Source: JAVVRP01 sp036654655 | Lineage (GTDB): Bacteria > Bacillota > Clostridia > Christensenellales > UBA1242 | Reading direction: 5' to 3' | DNA length: 39,554 nt | NCBI GenBank assembly: GCA_036654655.1 | Contig: JAVVRP010000006.1 | Location: 1 to 39,554 of the forward strand | Part shown: positions 15,556 to 23,163 of the stretch, piece after piece | Layout of the letters: every line of letters starts with the position of its first letter | How positions within the stretch are numbered: the stretch's first letter is position 1 | Notes under the pieces: generated by a model | What the model was told of the DNA's origin: nothing | What the model saw: the letters and a program-made list of their open reading frames with translations, nothing else | The model's database searches: none | Program-made: the position numbers and the translations under genes

Positions 15556-16536
15556 GTGGCAAAACAAATTATGGTTTCAGTTTCAACTGATCCCGCTAAA
15601 AACGTTTCGGATCTTTATTTATTATCAAAAAGCGTAGCAAAAGTTGCGTCTTTTATTCATTGTGACATTATGGATGGAATTTTTGTTAAAAAAAACAAAG
15701 GAAGTTGCGCTACAATAAAAATGCTAAAAAGCAATTTATCAAACATGCTGGATGTTCATTTAATGGTAAAAAGTCCAAAAGTTGAAAAGTATATTACAGC
15801 GGGCGCAAATCTTGTTAGCATACATAAAAGTGCATTTTTAACAGATAAACAATTTGAAACAAGCCTTAAAAAAATTAAAAAATTAGGTGCTCTTTGTGGC
15901 ATAGCAATTAGTCCTAAAACAAGAATAACAGACGTAAGAAAATTTTTGGAAATTGCAAATGTAATTTTAATTATGTCTGTGGAACCAGGAGAAAGCGGAC
16001 AAACTTTTAATGAAGAAGTAATAGAAAAAATTAAAACGCTAAGCGCATTAAAGGTTACGCATAAATATGGCTATTTAATAGAAGTTGATGGTGGAGTAAT
16101 TCCAGAAATTGCCACCAAGTTAAGCCAAATAGGCGTGGATATTGTTGTAAGTGGTTCCTATGTTTACAATTCAAAAAACCGTGCGTCTGCTGTTAGGGAA
16201 CTTTCTCAAATAAACAAGAAGGCGGATATAATATCAAATCAAGAAGAAATTGACGTTAAAGAAGAAACTTTTATTGAAAACAAGGATACACAAATATCAA
16301 TGGATAAGCCAGTTTTAAATGAAAAAATAAAAATGTTGTATCAAAAGAATATTTTGGAAAATAGTCAGCATAAAGATAATCAAGAAGTTAAAGTAAAAAT
16401 AAAGCCAGTTTTAAACGATAAAATTAAAGAACTTTTTGGCAAGGTTGAACAAAATAATGCAGACACAGAAACTCAAAACAAAAACATAGAAAATATGGAA
16501 AAACGAAAGCGATGGATATTGGGTGAAGAAGATTAA
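15556..16536 (+). CDS. rpe: Ribulose-phosphate 3-epimerase-like protein with C-terminal extension
   Basis: TIM-barrel protein related to ribulose-5-phosphate 3-epimerase (pentose phosphate pathway). The catalytic and metal residues look retained: His35 and Asp37 in HCDIMDG, His68 in DVHLMV, and Asp178 in EVDGG. Divergent points are the N-terminal strand (VSVSTDPA instead of PSILSAD), the loop after MDG (lacking VPNxxxGP), and PGESGQ in place of PGFGGQ. The barrel ends near residue 218; about 108 extra residues follow, charged and probably disordered, containing two copies of a KPVLN-D/E-KIK-hydrophobic motif (251-264 and 283-296). GTG start with AGGAG upstream. It follows rsgA as in B. subtilis. 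Epimerase activity is likely but not certain given the loop changes. Confidence 0.83.
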   Translation: MAKQIMVSVSTDPAKNVSDLYLLSKSVAKVASFIHCDIMDGIFVKKNKGSCATIKMLKSNLSNMLDVHLMVKSPKVEKYITAGANLVSIHKSAFLTDKQFETSLKKIKKLGALCGIAISPKTRITDVRKFLEIANVILIMSVEPGESGQTFNEEVIEKIKTLSALKVTHKYGYLIEVDGGVIPEIATKLSQIGVDIVVSGSYVYNSKNRASAVRELSQINKKADIISNQEEIDVKEETFIENKDTQISMDKPVLNEKIKMLYQKNILENSQHKDNQEVKVKIKPVLNDKIKELFGKVEQNNADTETQNKNIENMEKRKRWILGEED

Positions 16537-16541
16537 ATAAC

Positions 16542-16567
16542 AAAAAACACAAAATAATGTGTTTTTT
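16542..16567 (+). terminator. Intrinsic terminator after rpe
   Basis: AAAAAACACA (16542-16551), loop AAATAA, TGTGTTTTTT (16558-16567). It starts six bases after the rpe stop and ends the rpoZ-to-rpe operon. Confidence 0.85.
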
Positions 16568-16938
16568 AACAACAAAATATTCTTTGTTTTGCAAAGAAAT
16601 CAACAAACAACAAGCAAAAATAAATAATTAACTTTTAATTACAAATTTTTTAAGAACAACTTTAACTATTGCAGATAAAATTGTAGGTAGTTTAAAACAT
16701 ATTATTTTCATGTGACATTATATGAAAGTTAATTGTAAAAGGTTAAATATTGTAATTCTTTGTTTTTTTGATACAATAATTTTCAAGAATTATTTTAACG
16801 TTTATTGCATTTGTTTTTAAATGTTAACTGTGTGTGCAATCGAAACTTGTTTAACTTGATGTTTAACAATTGCAGTAAAGCAAATTGGAGAATAAAGCAA
16901 AATTTTAAAAGCCAAATTAATTGTTAATAATAGAAAAA
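16568..16938. other. Long intergenic region between rpe and rpmB
   Basis: About 370 bases without a supportable ORF. It holds a possible plus-strand promoter (16750-16777), several short inverted or direct repeats such as TGTTTAAC twice near 16850-16868, and ends at the rpmB terminator. B. subtilis has spoVM in the equivalent place; I found no match to that 26-aa peptide here. Confidence 0.5.
16750..16777 (+). promoter_or_regulatory. Orphan promoter candidate
   Basis: TTGTAA (16750-16755), 16 bp, TACAAT (16772-16777), preceded by TGA that resembles an extended -10. No coding sequence with a ribosome site follows before the palindrome at 16939. Confidence 0.35.
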
Positions 16939-16962
16939 GTGGCAAATTTTAAAATTTGCCAC
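16784..16962 (+). ncRNA. Candidate small RNA between rpe and rpmB
   Basis: Predicted transcript of about 180 nt from the orphan promoter to the palindrome at 16939-16962, which can act in both directions. Internal complementarities include ATTGCA (near 16804) with TGCAAT (near 16834). No known RNA family recognised; inference only. Confidence 0.2.
16931..16962 (-). terminator. Terminator of rpmB (perfect 24-bp palindrome)
   Basis: GTGGCAAATTTT (16939-16950) is followed immediately by its reverse complement (16951-16962), with five T after it on the minus strand. On the plus strand it is followed by AATTTTGTTT, so it may also stop plus-strand transcription. Confidence 0.8.
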
Positions 16963-16998
16963 AATTTTGTTTAATACACCATAAAATTATTAGCAAAA

Positions 16999-17169
16999 TT
17001 ATTTTGATTTTGCTGTTTTAATGCATTTTGCGCATGCTTTAACTGGTTTGCCATCAACTGTGGTTTTTTGCAAATTTAATTCAAAAGTACGGTTGCTTTT
17101 GCGGTTGGAGTGGCTTACATTACATCCGCCCATTTTACCACGTCCGCAAACATCACAAACTTTGCTCAT
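16999..17169 (-). CDS. rpmB: Ribosomal protein L28
   Basis: Large-subunit protein L28, 56 aa. The sequence MSKVCDVCGRGKMGGCNVSHSNRKSNRTFELNLQ is typical, with CxxC and the VSHSNRK loop; a second Cys pair (ACAKCIKT) near the C-terminus makes this a four-cysteine, zinc-type variant. The ATG at 17169 has AGGAG upstream; the frame is open 14 codons further but that part lacks support. Inverted relative to its neighbours, exactly as in B. subtilis where rpmB lies opposite to yloU. Confidence 0.95.
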   Translation of the reverse strand: MSKVCDVCGRGKMGGCNVSHSNRKSNRTFELNLQKTTVDGKPVKACAKCIKTAKSK

Positions 17170-17270
17170 AATATCTCCTCTTAACTTAATAATCGTTTTT
17201 AATGTTAACACTTTCCGTCAAAATTTGCAAGTGGAAAAACAATATTTTTTAAAAAAAGTTATTAGTTTGC

Positions 17271-17299
17271 TTGAAATTATTTTTAAAAGAGTATATACT
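17271..17299 (+). promoter_or_regulatory. Promoter of yloU-fakA
   Basis: TTGAAA (17271-17276), 17 bp, TATACT (17294-17299). The leader to the GTG at 17423 would be about 115 nt, with no clear regulatory fold. Confidence 0.5.
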
Positions 17300-17422
17300 G
17301 AAAAAAGATTAAGCAAAATAAAGTGTGGTTGTAATACAAAAACATTAAAATTAGTTAATACTTAATGCTAATATAGTGCATAATCTAAATGTTAAAAAAA
17401 CAAACAAATAAGGTGGTCTTTT

Positions 17423-17773
17423 GTGACTGTTGACACTAATAATTATTATGGTAAAATGACTATATCTGACGATGCAATTGCAACCGTTGCAGGTTATACT
17501 GCACTTGATTGCTATGGCGTTGTTGATTTGGTGTCAAAAAGTGTTATTGGTAGTATTTTGGAACTTATAAAAAAACAATGTTTCACAAAAGGCATAAAAA
17601 TTACAAATTTTGAAAACAGAATTTTCATCGACATACATTGCATTCTAAAATATGGTGTTTCCATAAGCGCTGTGGCCGAAAGTCTTAAAAAAAGCGTTAA
17701 GTGGAGTGTAGAAAATTTTACAGGTATGATTGTGGACACTGTAAATGTGCATGTTGTTGGCGTTCGTGTGTGA
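17423..17773 (+). CDS. yloU: Asp23/Gls24 family protein (YloU-like)
   Basis: Cytoplasmic alkaline-shock (Asp23/Gls24) family protein, 116 aa, of uncertain biochemical role. Landmarks are YYGKMTISDDAIATVAGYTALDCYGVVDLV at the N-terminus and VWSVENFTGMIVDTVNVHVVGVRV-like ending (here KWSVENFTGMIVDTVNVHVVG). GTG start with AAGGTGGT upstream. It precedes the DAK2-domain fatty acid kinase gene by 16 bases, the conserved yloU-yloV pair of Bacillota. Confidence 0.93.
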   Translation: MTVDTNNYYGKMTISDDAIATVAGYTALDCYGVVDLVSKSVIGSILELIKKQCFTKGIKITNFENRIFIDIHCILKYGVSISAVAESLKKSVKWSVENFTGMIVDTVNVHVVGVRV

Positions 17774-17789
17774 AGGGGATTATTAAAAT

Positions 17790-19427
17790 ATGGACAACAA
17801 TATATTAAGCGGATCAAATTTTAGAAAAATGATATATGCAGGCGCAACTCTTCTTGAACAAAACAAGAAACTTGTGGACGCTTTAAATGTTTTTCCTGTT
17901 CCAGACGGGGACACAGGCACAAACATGTTTTTAACAATGAAATCGGCTGTTACAGAGGTTGGAAATTGTATTAATAACAATATGACAAGTTTGTGTGAAG
18001 CATATGCCAAAGGAGCGCTTAGAGGAGCAAGAGGCAATTCTGGTGTTATAACTTCGCAAATTATAAAAGGCATTTGCTCAGTTTTGTCAAATGCAAAAGA
18101 AATAACTCCAAAAGTATTTGCAAAAGCAATTGCAGAAGGTGCCAACATTGCTTACAAAGCAGTAACAAAACCAAAAGAAGGCACAATTTTAACAGTTATT
18201 CGTGTTATGGCAGAATCTGCGCTTGCAATATCAAAAAAAGCAATTACTTTTGATAAGTTTTTTGAACAAGTTTTAGAAAAAGGTGAAGAAATTTTGCAAC
18301 AAACTCCCGAAATGTTGCCAGTTTTAAAAAAAGCAGGGGTTGTTGACGCAGGCGGGAGAGGATTGATTGTTATTTTTACTGGATATTATAAAGCAATTTT
18401 GGGAGAAGAAACTTTTGACTATAATTTTGCAGATAACAAACCCACACAAACAATTGATGATGTAATTGCAGATCTTTCTAATTTGGCAGAAATAGAATTT
18501 GGGTATTGCACAGAGTATATGATAATAAACATGAACAAAAAAACCACAGAGGCGGACATAGACAAACTCCGTGAAAAACTTATGCAAATTGGTGACAGCG
18601 TTTTATGTATTGGAGATTTGGCTTTGGTTAAAGTACATGTGCACACAAACACGCCCAACGTTGCACTTGGCTATGCGCTTGAACTTGGTGAACTTTTTAA
18701 TTTAAAAATTGAAAATATGCTTGAACAAAATCGTGAACTTAAAAAAAAGGCTCAACAACTAGAAGAAGTTAAAGATATGGGCATGGTGGCTGTTGCTCCG
18801 GGAAAAGGAATTTCTTCTTTATTTAAAGATATCACAGTAGACCAAACAATAGAGGGCGGACAAACAATGAATCCAAGTGCAGAAGACATTGCAAATGCAT
18901 GTAACAAAGTGCCAGCAAAAACTGTGTTTGTGCTTCCTAACAACAAAAATATTACTCTTGCCGCAGAGCAAGCAAAAGACATAACCGCAAAAAATATTAT
19001 AGTTATTCCAACAAAAAGTGTGCCAGAAGGAATTTCTTCTGCACTTGCTTTTAATCCTGATGTCAGCCCAGAAGAAAACGCAGAAGCAATGAACACCGCA
19101 CTCCAAAATGTAAAGTCGGGTGCAGTAACATATGCAGTTAGGGCAACTCACGTTGATGGGTTTGATTTGCAAGTAGGTGAAATTATAGGGCTTGATGACA
19201 AAGCAATTTTAGCAAAAGGCAACCTTGTTTCTTCAACAACGGAAGACCTTATTTCAAAAATGATAACTGATAACACGGTTAACATAACTTTGTTTTATGG
19301 TGAAGATGTTAGAGAAGAAGATGCAGAAGTTCTTAGAAATCAAATTTCTGAAAAATATCCTGATTGTGAAGTAAGTGCAATTTTGGGCGGGCAACCAGTT
19401 TATTATTATATCGTATCACTTGAATAA
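17790..19427 (+). CDS. fakA: Fatty acid kinase catalytic subunit FakA (DAK2 domain, YloV)
   Basis: 545-aa kinase that phosphorylates fatty acids held by a FakB (DegV-like) partner, allowing use of exogenous fatty acids. The N-terminal DAK2/DhaL domain shows ALNVFPVPDGDTGTNM near residues 29-44 (ATP and magnesium binding Asp cluster) and GARGNSGVITSQI near 75; KAGVVDAGGRGLIVIF closes the domain near 190. The C-terminal half carries VKVHVHTNTPN and a barrel-like domain with FVLPNNKNI. AAGGGGA serves the ATG. No fakB is in the window. Co-transcribed with yloU and ended by the terminator at 19433-19466. In B. subtilis the serine dehydratase genes and recG come next; here they do not. Confidence 0.93.
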   Translation: MDNNILSGSNFRKMIYAGATLLEQNKKLVDALNVFPVPDGDTGTNMFLTMKSAVTEVGNCINNNMTSLCEAYAKGALRGARGNSGVITSQIIKGICSVLSNAKEITPKVFAKAIAEGANIAYKAVTKPKEGTILTVIRVMAESALAISKKAITFDKFFEQVLEKGEEILQQTPEMLPVLKKAGVVDAGGRGLIVIFTGYYKAILGEETFDYNFADNKPTQTIDDVIADLSNLAEIEFGYCTEYMIINMNKKTTEADIDKLREKLMQIGDSVLCIGDLALVKVHVHTNTPNVALGYALELGELFNLKIENMLEQNRELKKKAQQLEEVKDMGMVAVAPGKGISSLFKDITVDQTIEGGQTMNPSAEDIANACNKVPAKTVFVLPNNKNITLAAEQAKDITAKNIIVIPTKSVPEGISSALAFNPDVSPEENAEAMNTALQNVKSGAVTYAVRATHVDGFDLQVGEIIGLDDKAILAKGNLVSSTTEDLISKMITDNTVNITLFYGEDVREEDAEVLRNQISEKYPDCEVSAILGGQPVYYYIVSLE

Positions 19428-19430
19428 TTA

Positions 19431-19466
19431 AAAAAAAGTGTTTCAAATTTGATTGAAACGCTTTTT
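19431..19466. terminator. Bidirectional terminator between fakA and the kinase gene
   Basis: Arms 19433-19446 and 19453-19466 (one G-U pair), loop ATTTGA, with A and T runs on opposite sides, serving the two converging genes. Confidence 0.85.
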
Positions 19467-19472
19467 ATTTTA

Positions 19473-20432
19473 TTAAAATCCAAAATTATGTTTAGGAATG
19501 AACTCCCAAAGCAGTGAGTTTTTTGGAATAATTTTATTGCTTATTGGTTCACATTTGTCCAACATGTTAATTAACTCAACAACTTGTGGGGTTTGTTCAG
19601 AATTAATAAGTAAAGGTTTAAGGTATGTTGCATAAAGTAAAGGCTCATAAATGTGGGTGCTATCAATTAAAAAATCTGCAAATGGTTTAAATGGTTTTAT
19701 GTTAACATCTTCACCTTTAAGCACGTTTGTCCAAAGTGAAAGAGTTGCCGATATTGAATGTCCGCGAGTGTGAAAATCACGCAAAAGTCGACGCATTAAT
19801 CGTAATTTTTTTGCAGGAATAATAACATTTTCATCTTTGTAAAAGTTGCTATTAAGACAAACATAAACCTTGTAAATTGCTTCTTTGTGATCAGTTATTA
19901 GCAAAGGGTTAAGTGCATGCAATCCTTCAATTAATAAAACAGTATTTTTTTTCAAAATAATTGGTTTTGTTTTCATTGTTCTAAGCCCAGTAATAAAGTT
20001 GTATTTTGGCATGAATGCCTGTTTGTTTATGAGCAGGGAGTTGATAAAGTTGTTAAACAATGTCAAATCTAATGCATGAATGCTTTCATAATCAAGGGTT
20101 CCATCCAAATTTTTTGGAGTGTTGTGTCGTTCAATAAAAAAATCGTCCAAAGAAACTACAATAGCATTAAAATTATTTTTTTTAAGTGCTTTTTTAACCA
20201 AAATTGATGTTGTTGTTTTTCCGGAAGAAGAAGGCCCCGCAATCAATATAATTTTACGTTTAGCATTTTCTGTAATGTCATCAACAAGTTCTTTAATTTG
20301 GCTAGAATAAATGGATTCGCCTGTTAAAATTAAGTCTTTAATGTTGTTTTTGCATTCAGTGTTAACTCTTTCTAAGTTAAAAGAAAATTTAACAATATCT
20401 CCGTGCTCTTTAAGTATGTCTTGAATTTTCAT
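19473..20432 (-). CDS. Uridine kinase-like P-loop nucleoside kinase, short form
   Basis: Phosphoribulokinase/uridine kinase superfamily, 319 aa. Walker A is GPSSSGKTT near residue 65, followed by VVSLDDFFIERHNTPKNLDGTLDYESIHALDL, which matches the nucleoside-kinase loop, IEGLHALNP, and RRLLRDFHTRGHS lid region. Many Bacillota homologues are about 550 aa with N-terminal TGS and threonyl-tRNA-synthetase-like domains; here those are absent and only about 60 residues precede the P-loop. Substrate is probably uridine or another nucleoside, but not shown by the sequence. ATG with GGCGG upstream. Divergent from murE, with a palindrome inside its likely promoter. Confidence 0.82.
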   Translation of the reverse strand: MKIQDILKEHGDIVKFSFNLERVNTECKNNIKDLILTGESIYSSQIKELVDDITENAKRKIILIAGPSSSGKTTTSILVKKALKKNNFNAIVVSLDDFFIERHNTPKNLDGTLDYESIHALDLTLFNNFINSLLINKQAFMPKYNFITGLRTMKTKPIILKKNTVLLIEGLHALNPLLITDHKEAIYKVYVCLNSNFYKDENVIIPAKKLRLMRRLLRDFHTRGHSISATLSLWTNVLKGEDVNIKPFKPFADFLIDSTHIYEPLLYATYLKPLLINSEQTPQVVELINMLDKCEPISNKIIPKNSLLWEFIPKHNFGF

Positions 20433-20471
20433 ATTACCGCCTTAAATTTTGAAATATGATTGAAAAATTTG

Positions 20472-20499
20472 ATTGTATCTTTTAAAAGATATATGCAAA
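20472..20499 (-). promoter_or_regulatory. Promoter of the nucleoside kinase gene with internal palindrome
   Basis: On the minus strand TTTGCA or TTGCAT (20493-20499), spacer of 15-16 bp, TACAAT (20472-20477). The spacer is filled by the 16-bp perfect palindrome TATCTTTTAAAAGATA (20476-20491), an operator-like placement. Confidence 0.4.
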
Positions 20500-20581
20500 T
20501 TATTTAATATATGATAGCATACCTAAAAAAATATTAAAAGCATTTTGAAAAAAAATGTAGTTAATGATAATTTTTAGTATT

Positions 20582-20626
20582 TTGCAAAATTTGTTTTTTT
20601 TTGTTAAAACAAAACATTTTAACACG
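20582..20626 (+). promoter_or_regulatory. Possible murE promoter and leader hairpin
   Basis: TTGCAA (20582-20587), 17 bp, TAAAAC (20605-20610), a weak promoter. Overlapping it is the inverted repeat TGTTAAAA / TTTTAACA (20603-20626). Confidence 0.3.
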
Positions 20627-20686
20627 AGTTTTAGAAACATGGCTCAATTGCTGATAAATAGTGATATTGTTTGCATGGAGATAGAA

Positions 20687-22129
20687 ATGAAATTAGAAAA
20701 GTTATTACAAGGACTTAACATTAAAAATCAAAAAAATATTGATAAGTGTATGGAAATTAATTGTATAACAGATAACTCAAAAAAAATTAAGCCGGGCAAT
20801 ATTTACATATGTTTAAAAGGCGTCAACGTTGATGGGCACGAATTTGCACAAGAAGCAAAAAAAAATGGGGCAGTTTGTGTTGTTGTGGAGCATTTTGTAA
20901 ATGTAAATTTACCACAAATTGTTGTGGACGATTGCCGAAAAGCATTTTCAATTCTTGCAAGCAATTTTTATGATAATCCAACGCAAAAACTTACAATGAT
21001 TGGAGTTACAGGCACAAATGGAAAAACAACAACAGCCAGTTTAATATATCAAATTTTAAATAAATCTGGGCTCGAAACAGGGCTAATTGGAACACTTGGA
21101 ACAGAATTTAAAAATAAAAAAATTGAAACAAATTTAACAACGCCGGACCCAATGGAACTTTTTTGTGTGCTTTGTAAAATGCAAAAACAAAATGTTACGC
21201 ATGTTGTTATGGAAGTTTCTGCCCATGCCATTGCACTTAACAAAATTTGGGGAATAAAATACGAAATTGGAGTGTTAACAAATTTTAGTCAAGACCATTT
21301 AGATTTTTTTAAAGACATGCAAACTTATGAAAAAGCAAAAGAAAGTTTTTTTTGTGACAAATATTTAAAAAGGGCTGTTGTAAATTTTGATGATGAGTTA
21401 GGGCAAAAAATATATCAAAAACAAAATGTTCCCACAATAAGTTTTGGAATAAAAAATTTAGCGGATTGTTTTGCCCAAAATATTAAAACAACTGTTACAG
21501 ACACAACTTTTGTGTTTAACCTTATGGATAATATAAAAAAAATTAAAACAGCGCTTGTGGGTGTTCATAATGTACAAAACGCAATTTGTGCGGGGGTTGT
21601 AACGTATTTGCTTGGACTTTTGCCAGAATCAATTTTTTCTGCCCTAAAATCGGCGAAATTGCCAGAAGGAAGATTTAACGTACTTAAATCAAAAGATTTT
21701 GCAGTAATTGTTGATTTTGCACATACACCCGAAGCAATGAAAAAACTGCTAGAATATACTAGAAAATGTTGCAAAAATAATGTTATAACGGTGTTTGGAT
21801 GTAGTGGAAATCATGACACAATCAAACGCCCAAAAATGGGTGCAATTGCGGAACAATATTCAGATTTTTTAATTATCACATCGGATAATCCACGCTTTGA
21901 AAACCCAAATTTAATTTATGAAGATATAAAACGCGGGCTTACAAAAAACAACCATTTGTTTATAAAAAACAGAGTTGATGCAATTAAGCATGCAGTTCAA
22001 ATGTGCAAAAAGGGAGATGCGTTGGTTATTTGTGGCAAGGGTGGCGAAAAGCATCAAGATATAAATGGCAAATTTATTAAATTTTGTGATGCAGAAGAAA
22101 CGCAAAAAATATTGGATATCAAAGGATAA
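20687..22129 (+). CDS. murE: UDP-MurNAc-tripeptide synthetase, meso-DAP type
   Basis: Mur ligase adding the third amino acid to UDP-MurNAc-L-Ala-D-Glu in the cytoplasm. The start at 20687 (MKLEKLLQG, 480 aa) is preferred because GGAG lies 6 nt upstream and the N-terminal domain then begins normally; the frame stays open 41 codons upstream with unlikely residues. N-terminal uridine-binding domain (CITDNSKKIKPGNIYICLKG), ATP loop GVTGTNGKTTTASL, central LTNFSQDHLDFF, and C-terminal DNPR at residues 400-403. DNPR is the signature of enzymes using meso-diaminopimelate, so the peptidoglycan is predicted to be DAP type. First gene of the division and cell-wall cluster here; mraZ, rsmH, ftsL and the penicillin-binding protein are not upstream. 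Confidence 0.96.
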   Translation: MKLEKLLQGLNIKNQKNIDKCMEINCITDNSKKIKPGNIYICLKGVNVDGHEFAQEAKKNGAVCVVVEHFVNVNLPQIVVDDCRKAFSILASNFYDNPTQKLTMIGVTGTNGKTTTASLIYQILNKSGLETGLIGTLGTEFKNKKIETNLTTPDPMELFCVLCKMQKQNVTHVVMEVSAHAIALNKIWGIKYEIGVLTNFSQDHLDFFKDMQTYEKAKESFFCDKYLKRAVVNFDDELGQKIYQKQNVPTISFGIKNLADCFAQNIKTTVTDTTFVFNLMDNIKKIKTALVGVHNVQNAICAGVVTYLLGLLPESIFSALKSAKLPEGRFNVLKSKDFAVIVDFAHTPEAMKKLLEYTRKCCKNNVITVFGCSGNHDTIKRPKMGAIAEQYSDFLIITSDNPRFENPNLIYEDIKRGLTKNNHLFIKNRVDAIKHAVQMCKKGDALVICGKGGEKHQDINGKFIKFCDAEETQKILDIKG

Positions 22130-22170
22130 AAATTATATATTAAACAAGCAAGTTTTAAAAGGTGGAAAAA

Positions 22171-23163
22171 ATGGCAATAAAAGCAAATGGCATTTTTCTT
22201 TTAAGTTTTTTTGTAAGTTTAATATTTGCACCTTTGATAGTTTTGTTTTGCAAAAAAATAAAGGCAAATCAAACAATATTAAATTATGTTACAGAACATA
22301 AAGACAAGCAGGGCACCCAAACAATGGGTGGGTTAATTTTTATTGTTGGCATTGCTATTACTTCAATGATTTTTATTGGAAAGGACAGCACTCTTGCTTT
22401 TGTTTCAATAGGCACAATGCTTGCGTTTTGTGTGCTGGGTTTTTTGGATGATTTTATTAAAATTAAATTTCATCAAAATGAAGGATTAAAGCCTTATCAA
22501 AAAATTGTTGGGCAAGTTGGAATTTCAACTATTATTGGATATTTTTGCTACACATCCAATTTAATCCCTAACGCCATTTTAATTCCTTTTTCTGGCGGAA
22601 TTATGTGGAACATAGGTGTTTTTATTATTCCTTTTGTAATTTTTGTATTTTTGGCTATTGTTAACAGTGTTAATCTTTTGGATGGACTAGATGGACTTTG
22701 CGGAGGAGTTTCTTTAATTAATTGCGTTGCATTTGGCATTATCATATTTTTTGGGCAACAATCTATGTTTTTGCAAGAACAATTTAATCTTGCATTGCTT
22801 TGTTTTGCAAGTGCTGGCGCAATTTTTTGTTATTTGCTATTTAATATATTTCCTGCAAAAATTTTTATGGGGGATACTGGATCTCTTGCGCTTGGAGGGC
22901 TAATTTCTTGTTTTGCAATTTTTTCCGGTAAAGTTTTGTATATTTTGTTTTTTGGGATGGCATATGTCATAACGGCAATTTCTGTTATTTTACAAGTTTT
23001 GCATTACAAAAGAACTAAAAAAAGATTGTTTTTAATGGCTCCTATTCATCATCATTTTCAAAAAAAAGGTGTGCATGAAAATAAAATTGTTTTCATATAC
23101 ATAGTTTCAACAGTAATTATTTGTGCAGTTGTAATTTTGATTGCACAATTTTTAGGAGTGTAA
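22171..23163 (+). CDS. mraY: Phospho-MurNAc-pentapeptide transferase
   Basis: Polytopic membrane enzyme that forms lipid I on undecaprenyl phosphate. ATG at 22171 (330 aa) is chosen since AAAGGTGG lies 6 nt upstream; a GTG three codons earlier lies inside that ribosome site. Conserved loops: TMGGLIF, the LDDFIKI aspartate pair, NLLDGLDGLCGG, FMGDTGSLALGG, and APIHHHFQKKG near the C-terminus. About ten hydrophobic segments. Its TAA overlaps the murD start (TAATG). Confidence 0.96.
   Translation: MAIKANGIFLLSFFVSLIFAPLIVLFCKKIKANQTILNYVTEHKDKQGTQTMGGLIFIVGIAITSMIFIGKDSTLAFVSIGTMLAFCVLGFLDDFIKIKFHQNEGLKPYQKIVGQVGISTIIGYFCYTSNLIPNAILIPFSGGIMWNIGVFIIPFVIFVFLAIVNSVNLLDGLDGLCGGVSLINCVAFGIIIFFGQQSMFLQEQFNLALLCFASAGAIFCYLLFNIFPAKIFMGDTGSLALGGLISCFAIFSGKVLYILFFGMAYVITAISVILQVLHYKRTKKRLFLMAPIHHHFQKKGVHENKIVFIYIVSTVIICAVVILIAQFLGV

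Noticed and set aside
16722..16820. 32-codon frame (MKVNCKRLN...) as a spoVM-like gene
   Set aside because: No ribosome-binding site, and the sequence does not resemble the amphipathic SpoVM peptide.
20564..20686. 41-codon N-terminal extension of murE
   Set aside because: Hydrophobic and Phe-rich, overlaps the likely promoter, and the ribosome site fits the downstream ATG.
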